NCBI GenBank assembly: GCA_029240955.1
Contig: JARDZH010000186.1
Span: 1-5,459 of the forward strand
Direction of reading: 5' to 3'
From: Pseudomonas sp.
GTDB taxonomy: Bacteria > Pseudomonadota > Gammaproteobacteria > Pseudomonadales > Pseudomonadaceae
DNA length: 5,459 nucleotides
The position numbers were made by a program, and so were the translations under genes. This document shows positions 1 to 5,459 of this stretch, piece after piece (position 1 is the first letter of the stretch; each line of letters opens with the position of its first letter). The notes under the pieces were generated by a model. It made no database searches, was not told where the DNA came from, and saw only the letters and a list, made by a program, of their open reading frames with translations.

Positions 1-216
1 GGTTTCGAACGGCGGGACGAAGGCCAGCATGCCAATGAAATGCATCGACCAGATGCCGGTGCCCATCGCAAACGCCCCGCCGCCGATCCAGCCATAGACT
101 GCGCGACCGGTCGCCGAGGTGACACGGCCGGCCAGATCCAGCGCGGTATAGGACGCAAGAATCGCCACCAGGACAGAGATCAGAACCAAAGAAGGGATGT
201 AAGAGCCGCTCGACAT
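1..216 (-). CDS. MHYT-domain membrane sensor protein, N-terminal 72 residues (partial; cut by window edge)
   Basis: Reading the minus strand from the ATG at 216 gives an open frame of 72 codons that runs off the window at position 1. Residues 10-28 form a hydrophobic helix ending in SYTALDLAGR. Residues 40-56 form a second one, followed by the motif WSMHFIGMLAF at 56-66. This is the first of the repeated M-H-x-x motifs of the MHYT integral-membrane sensor domain (here MHFI, with M58 and H59 kept). MHYT domains are proposed to bind copper and sense a diatomic gas. In Pseudomonas they usually precede GGDEF and EAL domains that make and degrade cyclic di-GMP (MucR and NbdA are examples). The output domain lies outside the window, so the enzymatic role is inferred and no gene symbol is given. 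The start at 216 is preferred because GGTAGG lies just upstream. An in-frame ATG at 228 would add four residues but has no Shine-Dalgarno sequence. The gene follows the efflux operon in the same direction, beyond a terminator. Confidence 0.85.
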   Translation of the reverse strand, partial: MSSGSYIPSLVLISVLVAILASYTALDLAGRVTSATGRAVYGWIGGGAFAMGTGIWSMHFIGMLAFVPPFET

Positions 217-220
217 AAAA

Positions 221-226
221 CCTACC
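221..226 (-). promoter_or_regulatory. Probable ribosome binding site of the MHYT gene
   Basis: The minus strand reads GGTAGG, then TTTT, then the ATG at 216. The spacing of four bases is short, but the match is the only Shine-Dalgarno-like sequence nearby. It favours the ATG at 216 over the in-frame ATG at 228, which is preceded by CGCGCAGT. Confidence 0.5.
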
Positions 227-266
227 ATACTGCGCGTCCGTCCCTGGTGTGCGGTCGTGTGAGGGA

Positions 267-294
267 AGTGTAACCAAAGGACGGCAAATGTCTT
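267..294 (-). promoter_or_regulatory. Candidate sigma-70 promoter for the MHYT gene
   Basis: On the minus strand AAGACA (294-289) is followed after 16 bases by TACACT (272-267). Each hexamer matches the sigma-70 consensus at four of six positions, including T1, A2, A4 and T6 of the -10 box. Transcription would begin near position 260 and leave a leader of about 45 bases before the ATG at 216. The site lies immediately downstream of the efflux-operon terminator, where a promoter for a separate downstream gene would be expected. The match is moderate and could be chance. Confidence 0.35.
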
Positions 295-300
295 GGCGAC

Positions 301-326
301 AGAACAGAAAACCGCTCATCAGCGGT
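301..326 (-). terminator. Rho-independent terminator of the efflux operon
   Basis: On the minus strand the stem ACCGCT pairs perfectly with AGCGGT (326-321 with 316-311) around a GATG loop. It is followed by a T-rich run, TTTCTGTTCT (310-301). It lies about 60 bases after the stop codon of the outer-membrane factor gene and before the MHYT gene start. The stem is only six base pairs and the T run is interrupted, so some readthrough is possible. Confidence 0.65.
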
Positions 327-343
327 GCATATGTAACGAACAT

Positions 344-369
344 GGCGCATCGCCCTTGCGAGATGCGCC
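344..369. other. Perfect 8-bp stem-loop in the 3' untranslated region
   Basis: GGCGCATC at 344-351 is the exact reverse complement of GATGCGCC at 362-369, with a 10-base loop. On the plus strand it is followed by GGTTTTC (370-376), giving a weak terminator shape in that orientation. On the minus strand no T run follows. In the efflux mRNA it would lie between the last stop codon (386) and the terminator hairpin (326-311). It may protect the 3' end of the transcript or block antisense transcription entering the operon. It does not match a Pseudomonas REP sequence that I recognise. Confidence 0.5.
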
Positions 370-385
370 GGTTTTCAACCCAGCG

Positions 386-1849
386 TCAGTCTCTGAGCGT
401 CAGCCCCTGATCCACGTTCCAGCCGCCACCGAGTGCGGCGACCAGCTGAACGCTGGCGATCAGTCGGCTCTGCAACACGTTGAGCACACTGCGCTCGTTG
501 CTGAGCGCTGTCGCCTGCACATTGACGACGTCCAGATAACCGATCAATCCGGCTTTGTACTGGTTACTGGTCAGGCGCAGCGATTCGCGCGCCGCTTCCA
601 GCGCTTCCTGACGCACCGAGGCTTCCTGCTCGTACACCTGCAGCTGCACCATATAGTTTTCGACTTCCTGGAATCCGTCGAGCACTGTCTGGCGGTATTG
701 CGCCACGGTCTGGTCATAAACCGCTTCGGAACGCTCCACCTCAGCCGAACGCCGGCCGCCGTCGAACAAGGTCAGCGCCAGTTGTGGACCGACCGACCAG
801 AAGCGGTTCGGCAGGCTGATCCAGTTGGCAAAGGTGCTGCTGCTGTAACCGCCGCTCAGGCTCAGCGTGAAGTCGGGATAATACGCGGCTTTGGCGACGC
901 CGATGTTGGCGTTGGCGGCCATGACCGAACGTTCGGCGGCCGCGATATCGGGACGGCGTTCGAGCAACTGTGACGGCACGCCTACCGGAATCTGCGGCAA
1001 GGCCGGCACCGACGGGCTGGCGACCAGATTGAATTCGGCGGGCGCCATGCCCATCAGCACGGCAATCGCGTTTTCGAACTGCGCGCGCTGCCAGGCCAGG
1101 TCGATCAGGTCGGCCTGGGTGCTTTTGAGCTGTGTCTGCGCCTGCGCCACGGCGTCACGACCGGAGATCCCGGCGCGGTACTGATTCTGGGTCATGGTCA
1201 GTGAACGTTGATAAGCCTCGACCGTTGCTTCCAGCAAGCGTTTCTGTTCATCGATGACCCGCAGTTGCAGATAGTTCTGCACCAGTTCCGATTGCAGGCT
1301 CAACTGCATGGCGGCCAGATCGGCAAGGCTGGCCTGGGCGCTGGCGGTGTCCGCCTCCAGCCCACGGCGCAGTTTGCCCCAGATATCGGCTTCCCAGCTC
1401 ACACCGAGTTGCGCGTTATAGGTGTCGCGGATCCCGCTGCTGTTGTTGCTCAGGCTCGAACTGCTGCTGCCGGTGCCCTGACTGGAGCGCGTCTTGCCGG
1501 TGGTCAGGTCCAGCGTCGGGAGAAAGGCTGCACGTGAGCTGCGGACCAGCGCCTGAGCCTGACGGTATTGGGCTTCGTACTGAGCGACCGTCTGGTTCGA
1601 GGTGTTGAGCCGCTCCACCAGCGCATTGAGTTGCGGGTCGTTATAGATCTCCCACCACGCGCCACGCGCTATGGCGTCGCTCGGTGTGGCCTGACGCCAG
1701 CCTTCGGCTGCCTTGAATTGCACCGGCGTGGTCATCTCCGGGGCGTGATAGTCAGGCCCCACCGCGCAGGCGCTCAACACCAGCGCCAGGGCCAGCGTGC
1801 CTGGACGCAGCAGGCACGAAAAGGGGTTGGGAACAGGGCGTTCGGTCAT
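386..1849 (-). CDS. opmB: Outer-membrane efflux channel lipoprotein, OprM/TolC family (OpmB-like), complete
   Basis: This 487-residue protein is the outer-membrane channel of the pump, expected to form a trimeric beta-barrel and periplasmic tunnel that discharges drugs outside the cell. Residues 11-27 form a signal peptide ending in the lipobox LSAC, with C28 as the lipidated cysteine. A29 at the +2 position agrees with sorting to the outer membrane. CAVGPDYHAP (28-37) is typical of the OprM/NodT branch. Two outer membrane efflux protein repeats follow, roughly 70-265 and 300-475. The second opens with the signature LLERRPDIAAAERSV (295-309) and contains the repeat-end motif NQYKAGLIGYLDV (429-441), mirrored by NQYRAGISGRDAV at 222-234. 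A serine-rich stretch occupies about 122-138. The length is normal for the family. The start is fixed by the ATGA overlap with the upstream permease, with a weak GGA nine bases upstream. The symbol rests on gene order after muxC; generic OprM-family naming would be safer if synteny proves different. Confidence 0.93.
   Translation of the reverse strand: MTERPVPNPFSCLLRPGTLALALVLSACAVGPDYHAPEMTTPVQFKAAEGWRQATPSDAIARGAWWEIYNDPQLNALVERLNTSNQTVAQYEAQYRQAQALVRSSRAAFLPTLDLTTGKTRSSQGTGSSSSSLSNNSSGIRDTYNAQLGVSWEADIWGKLRRGLEADTASAQASLADLAAMQLSLQSELVQNYLQLRVIDEQKRLLEATVEAYQRSLTMTQNQYRAGISGRDAVAQAQTQLKSTQADLIDLAWQRAQFENAIAVLMGMAPAEFNLVASPSVPALPQIPVGVPSQLLERRPDIAAAERSVMAANANIGVAKAAYYPDFTLSLSGGYSSSTFANWISLPNRFWSVGPQLALTLFDGGRRSAEVERSEAVYDQTVAQYRQTVLDGFQEVENYMVQLQVYEQEASVRQEALEAARESLRLTSNQYKAGLIGYLDVVNVQATALSNERSVLNVLQSRLIASVQLVAALGGGWNVDQGLTLRD
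1846..1849 (-). other. ATGA overlap between muxC stop and opmB start
   Basis: The minus strand reads CCGCTATGACC: the ATG at 1849-1847 shares TG with the TGA at 1848-1846. Such four-base overlaps usually mean that the downstream gene is translated by ribosomes finishing the upstream one, which would tie channel production to pump production. Confidence 0.9.
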
Positions 1850-4800
1850 AGCGGGTTTTCCAGAGCAGCATCGGTGCGCACGCCGCGCCAGTTGTTGAAA
1901 CGATGGCGCGCACGGTCGAGATAAAGGTAAACCACAGGCGTGGTGTAAAGCGTCAGGATCTGGCTGAAGACCAGACCGCCAATGATCGTCAAGCCCAGGG
2001 GCCGGCGCATCTCAGCGCCCTCGGCGGTGCTGAGCAGCAACGGCAAGGCGCCCAGGATTGCGGCCATGGTGGTCATCAGAATCGGCCGCAGGCGCTGCAG
2101 ACAGGCGCTGCGGATCGACTCTTGCGGCGTCATGCCGCTGTCGCGCTCCAGATGCAACGCCAGGTCGATCATCATGATGGCGTTCTTTTTCACCACGCCG
2201 ATCAGCAGGAACAGCCCGAGCAGGGAAATCAGGCTGAATTCACTGCCCAGCACATAGATCGACAACAAGGCCCCTACCCCCGCCGACGGCAGTGTCGAGA
2301 GAATGGTCAGCGGGTGGATGTAGCTTTCGTAGAGAATGCCCAGCACCAGATACACCGCCAGCAAGGCGCCAAGAATCATCCATGGCTGGCTCTTCTGGGT
2401 CGAGGCGAACGCGCTGGCCGTCCCCGCCATCTTGGCGATGACTTCCGACGGCAGGCCGACAGCGGCGACGGCGCGCTCGATCGCCACAGTCGCCTGATCG
2501 AGGGTGACGCCTTCGGCCAGATCGAACGAGATGTCTTCGGACGCGAACTGGCCGTCGTGCGATACCCGGTCGCTTTCTAGGCTGCGCTCGTAATGAGCGA
2601 TGCTCGACAACGGCACGCGGGCGCCGTCCTCGGTGATCACCTGGACTTGTTGCAAGGTTACCGGGTCCTGCGCGTATTTGGGGTTGACCTCCATGACCAC
2701 CTGATACTGGTTCAGCGTGTCGTAGATGGTCGACACCTGCCGCTGGCTGTAGGCGTTGTTGAGGACGGTGGTGACCATGCTCATGTCGATGCCCAAGCGT
2801 TTCGCGGCGTCGCGGTCCACCACCAGCGTCACTTGCTGCGCGCCGCGCCCTTCGCGGGCGTCGATGGCAGTCAGTTGCGGCAGCGCTTTCAGTGCTGCGA
2901 CGACCTTCGGATACCATTCGCGCAGCTCGCTCAGATCACCGCTCTGCAAGATGTACTGGTATTGCGAACTGGTCTGCTCGCGGCCGCCGCCCAGTTGCAG
3001 GTCCTGATCCGGCGCCAGGAACAGCCGCCCGCCCGGCACTTGCGGCAAATTCTTGCGCAGACGCTCGACGACCTTTTCCGCAGAGAGCTTGCGCTCGCCG
3101 ATGGGCTTGAGGCGCACGATCATGAACGCGTTGTTGGTGCCGCCGCTGCCGCCAATGAATCCGGCGACGCTTTGCACAGCGGGATCTTTGAGCACGGCGC
3201 GACGAAAGATTTCCATCTTCGGCTGCATGACCTTGAACGACAGCCCATCGTCGCCGCGCACGAAGCCCATCAACTGGCCGGTGTCCTGCTGCGGGAGAAA
3301 AGTCTTGGGCACCACCACGTACAGCGCGATGTTGACCACGATGGTGATCAGCAGGCTGATCAAGGTCAGCCGCGGGTGACGCAGCACCCAGCCCAGCGAG
3401 CGGTCATAGCCGGCGACCATGCGTTCGTTGGTGCGTTCGCTCCAGCGCTGGAAAGCATTCTGCTCGCCGGTATACGGCTTGAGCCAGCGGGCGCAGAGCA
3501 TCGGCGTGAGGGTCAGCGAGACCACCAGCGAGACAATGATGGCGACCGACAGCGTGATGGAAAATTCACGGAACAGGCTTTCCACCAGGCCGCCCATGAA
3601 CAGGATGGAAATGAATACCGCCACCAGCGAGACGTTCATCGACAGCAGCGTGAATCCGACTTCCTTGCTGCCGCGGTAGGCGGCTGTCAGCGGATCGAGG
3701 CCTTCATCGATGTGCCGGGAAATGTTTTCCAGCACCACGATCGCATCGTCCACCACCAGCCCGGTGGCCAGAATCAGCGCCATCAGCGACAGGTTGTTCA
3801 GGGAAAACCCGCACAGGTACATGATCGCAAAGGTGCCCACCAGCGACACCGGCACTGCCAGGGTCGGGATCAGCGAAGCGCGCAGATTGCCCAGAAACAA
3901 AAACACCACCATGACCACCAGCACCACGGCGATCAGCAGCGTCATCTCTGCTTCGTGCAGGGTCGCAGTGATCACCGGCGAGCGGTCCATCGCCAGATCC
4001 AGCTTGACGCTGGCGGGCAACACCGCTTGCAGGGCAGGCAGCTGCTCCTTGATCTGCGCCACGGTCTCGATGATGTTGGCACCGGCCTGACGGTTGATCA
4101 CCAGCAGCACTGCCGAGCGATCGTTGAAGAAACCGCTGTTGTAGCGGTTCTCGACGGCGTCGCTCACTTTGGCGACGTCCTGCAGACGCAGCGCCGCGCC
4201 GTCCTGATAGCGGATGATCAGCGGCGCATAATCGGCGGCCTTCTCCAGCTGGTCGTTGGCCTGCACCTGCCAGTTGTGCTCGGCGTTTTCCACCGAACCT
4301 TTCGGCCTGCGCACGTTGGTGTTGGTGATCGCGGTACGCACATCGTCCAGCGCCACGCCGTACTGATCGAGCATGTGCGGCTCCAGCTCGATCCGCACGG
4401 CCGGCAGCGAGCTGCCACCGATCTGCACTTCGCCGACGCCGGACACCTGGGACAGGCTCTGGGACAGAATGGTCGACGCCAGATCGTACAGCTGGCCTTT
4501 CTCCAGAATGTCGGACGTCAGCGCCAGTACCATGATCGGTGCTTGAGACGGGTTGACCTTTTTATAGGTCGGCATACTGCGCATGCCGCTGGGCAGCAGA
4601 TTGCGCGAGGCGTTGATCGCGGCCTGCACCTCGCGGGCGGCGCCATTGATGTCGCGGTCCAGATCGAACTGCAGAATCACCCGGGTCGAGCCCTGGCTCG
4701 AATTGCTCGACATGGCGCTGATGCCCGCAATGGTGCCCAGCGAGCGCTCCAGCGGAGTCGCCACACTGGACGCCATGATTTCCGGGCTGGCGCCCGGCAG

Positions 4801-4950
4801 GCTTGCGGAAACGACGATCACCGGGAAGTCCATGTTCGGCAGCGGCGCGACCGGCAACAAGCGGAAACTGACCGCACCGAGCAACATGATCGCCAGGCTC
4901 AACAGGACGGTGGCGACCGGTCGACTGATAAAAGGGGCCGACAGGTTCAT
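1846..4950 (-). CDS. muxC: RND multidrug efflux permease, MuxC/MdtC type, complete
   Basis: This 1034-residue inner-membrane proton/drug antiporter matches the family's usual length. It closely resembles E. coli MdtC in passages such as RPVATVLLS (10-18), [14 protein letters not shown] (32-45) and [15 protein letters not shown] (378-392). Order of parts: TM1 about 12-30, first periplasmic porter region about 40-330, TM2-TM6 about 337-486, TM7 about 529-548, second porter and docking region about 560-855, TM8-TM12 about 857-1010. The proton-relay residues are all present: D401 and D402 in TM4 (AcrB D407/D408), K922 in TM10 (K940), R953 and T960 in TM11 (R971/T978). MdtC pairs with MdtB in a B2C trimer, and the P. 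aeruginosa MuxABC-OpmB pump exports compounds such as novobiocin, macrolides and aztreonam; the same substrates here are only inferred. The start overlaps the upstream stop by ATGA, with AGG seven bases before it. A serine (S448) occupies the proline position of E. coli MdtC in TM5. Confidence 0.95.
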   Translation of the reverse strand: MNLSAPFISRPVATVLLSLAIMLLGAVSFRLLPVAPLPNMDFPVIVVSASLPGASPEIMASSVATPLERSLGTIAGISAMSSNSSQGSTRVILQFDLDRDINGAAREVQAAINASRNLLPSGMRSMPTYKKVNPSQAPIMVLALTSDILEKGQLYDLASTILSQSLSQVSGVGEVQIGGSSLPAVRIELEPHMLDQYGVALDDVRTAITNTNVRRPKGSVENAEHNWQVQANDQLEKAADYAPLIIRYQDGAALRLQDVAKVSDAVENRYNSGFFNDRSAVLLVINRQAGANIIETVAQIKEQLPALQAVLPASVKLDLAMDRSPVITATLHEAEMTLLIAVVLVVMVVFLFLGNLRASLIPTLAVPVSLVGTFAIMYLCGFSLNNLSLMALILATGLVVDDAIVVLENISRHIDEGLDPLTAAYRGSKEVGFTLLSMNVSLVAVFISILFMGGLVESLFREFSITLSVAIIVSLVVSLTLTPMLCARWLKPYTGEQNAFQRWSERTNERMVAGYDRSLGWVLRHPRLTLISLLITIVVNIALYVVVPKTFLPQQDTGQLMGFVRGDDGLSFKVMQPKMEIFRRAVLKDPAVQSVAGFIGGSGGTNNAFMIVRLKPIGERKLSAEKVVERLRKNLPQVPGGRLFLAPDQDLQLGGGREQTSSQYQYILQSGDLSELREWYPKVVAALKALPQLTAIDAREGRGAQQVTLVVDRDAAKRLGIDMSMVTTVLNNAYSQRQVSTIYDTLNQYQVVMEVNPKYAQDPVTLQQVQVITEDGARVPLSSIAHYERSLESDRVSHDGQFASEDISFDLAEGVTLDQATVAIERAVAAVGLPSEVIAKMAGTASAFASTQKSQPWMILGALLAVYLVLGILYESYIHPLTILSTLPSAGVGALLSIYVLGSEFSLISLLGLFLLIGVVKKNAIMMIDLALHLERDSGMTPQESIRSACLQRLRPILMTTMAAILGALPLLLSTAEGAEMRRPLGLTIIGGLVFSQILTLYTTPVVYLYLDRARHRFNNWRGVRTDAALENPL
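4947..4950 (-). other. ATGA overlap between muxB stop and muxC start
   Basis: The muxC ATG (4950-4948) overlaps the muxB TGA (4949-4947). The sequence just upstream, GGAGCAGGCGGACGC, holds GGAG and AGG within the muxB coding end and can serve as the ribosome binding site. The arrangement suits coupled synthesis of two subunits of one complex. Confidence 0.9.
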
Positions 4951-5459
4951 GCGTCCGCCTGCTCCAGACGAGCATCACCCGGCTTGCGCGCCCAGCGACG
5001 GCCCAGACGGTCGAAGTACAGATAGATCACCGGCGTGGTGAACAGGGTCAGGACCTGACTTACCAGCAGACCGCCGACCATCACCAGACCCAGCGGCTGA
5101 CGCAGCTCGGCGCCGGAACCGGTTGCCAGCATCAGCGGCACGGCGCCGAACAATGCCGCCAGCGTGGTCATCAGAATCGGTCTGAAACGCAGCAATGCCG
5201 CCTCGTAGATGGCGGTCTCGGGATCGATGCCGCGGTTACGTTCGGCGTCCAGGGCAAAGTCGATCATCATGATCGCGTTCTTCTTGACGATACCGATCAG
5301 CAGAATGATGCCGATGATCGCGATCATGCCCAGGTCGTTGCCACTGAGCAGCAATGCCAGCAACGCACCGACCGCTGCCGACGGCAAGGTCGAAAGAATG
5401 GTGATCGGGTGGATGTAGCTCTCGTAGAGCACGCCCAGCACGATGTACATGGTCACCAC
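4947..5459 (-). CDS. muxB: RND multidrug efflux permease, MuxB/MdtB type, C-terminal 170 residues (partial)
   Basis: The open frame enters from the window edge and ends at TGA 4949-4947, so only the last 170 of roughly 1040 residues are seen; the first visible codon (GTG at 5459) is an internal valine. The fragment covers the end of TM8 ([12 protein letters not shown], 7-18 of the fragment), TM9 about 22-40, TM10 about 43-66, TM11 about 94-112 and TM12 about 122-147. It ends in a short charged cytoplasmic tail. The proton-relay positions visible here are conserved: the second lysine of [12 protein letters not shown] (fragment residue 60, AcrB K940), and R91 and T98 of RFRPILMT (AcrB R971/T978). 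In the E. coli homologue, MdtB supplies two subunits of the MdtB2C trimer and is thought to carry most of the proton translocation. Assignment to MuxB rather than another RND pump rests on its position directly before a MuxC-type gene and on the family sequence; the adaptor gene should lie further upstream. Confidence 0.88.
   Translation of the reverse strand: MVTMYIVLGVLYESYIHPITILSTLPSAAVGALLALLLSGNDLGMIAIIGIILLIGIVKKNAIMMIDFALDAERNRGIDPETAIYEAALLRFRPILMTTLAALFGAVPLMLATGSGAELRQPLGLVMVGGLLVSQVLTLFTTPVIYLYFDRLGRRWARKPGDARLEQADA

Noticed and set aside
40..273. A 77-codon plus-strand open frame over the MHYT gene start
   Set aside because: It is antisense to a clear MHYT domain, its product is low-complexity and rich in R, H and D, and it has no supporting signals.
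344..376. Plus-strand terminator (hairpin followed by GGTTTT)
   Set aside because: No plus-strand gene ends here and the T run is only four bases, so it is listed as a stem-loop of unknown role rather than as a terminator.
293..973. A 226-codon plus-strand open frame antisense to the 3' half of the outer-membrane factor gene
   Set aside because: It is in complementary register with the well-supported opmB frame, has no recognisable domain or ribosome binding site, and is explained by the same codon bias.
2240..2917. A 225-codon minus-strand open frame inside muxC in another frame
   Set aside because: It is a frame-shifted reading of muxC with an arginine- and glycine-rich product; the muxC frame is intact through this region, so it does not indicate a frameshift.
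2593..5025. An 810-codon open frame on the plus strand running antisense through nearly all of muxC
   Set aside because: It lies in exact codon register with muxC, so a stop can arise only opposite TTA, CTA or TCA. These codons are rare in high-GC Pseudomonas: the frame is broken only opposite the CTA codons of L791 (2578-2580) and L1034 (1849-1851). The predicted product is an H/Q/R/D-rich sequence without domains, typical of a shadow frame.
1..5459. Search for mobile elements, CRISPR repeats, tRNA or attachment sites
   Set aside because: Apart from 217-385 the window is filled by the four coding regions; no transposase, direct repeat array, cloverleaf sequence or abrupt composition change was seen.

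Overview
The window carries the 3' part of a tripartite RND multidrug efflux operon and the first codons of an unrelated membrane sensor gene. All four genes are read from the minus strand. The organism is very probably a Pseudomonas species outside P. aeruginosa (fluorescens or syringae type). This rests on the gene order RND pump B, RND pump C, OprM-like outer-membrane factor (the muxABC-opmB arrangement), the high-GC codon use with almost no TTA, CTA or TCA codons, and the N-terminal MHYT domain of the neighbouring gene. The species assignment is an inference.

Layout in transcription order, from high to low coordinates. At 5459-4947 is the C-terminal 170 residues of the first RND permease (MuxB/MdtB type), cut by the window edge. 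At 4950-1846 is a complete second permease of 1034 residues (MuxC/MdtC type), overlapping the first gene by ATGA. At 1849-386 is a complete 487-residue outer-membrane lipoprotein channel (OpmB/OprM family), again overlapping by ATGA. At 385-217 is a short intergenic region with a stem-loop, a Rho-independent terminator and a possible sigma-70 promoter. At 216-1 is the start of an MHYT-domain membrane protein, cut by the other window edge.

The two permeases are expected to form a mixed trimer in the inner membrane. A periplasmic adaptor (MuxA/MdtA type, expected just beyond position 5459) would link it to the outer-membrane channel. The ATGA overlaps suggest that the three visible pump genes are translationally coupled. 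The MHYT gene follows in the same direction but appears to be a separate transcription unit.

I found no mobile element, CRISPR array, RNA gene or novel system. The points worth a second look are modest: long ungapped DNA similarity between the ends of the two permease genes, a serine where relatives carry proline in MuxC, a serine-rich stretch in the outer-membrane channel, and the compact terminator/promoter region.
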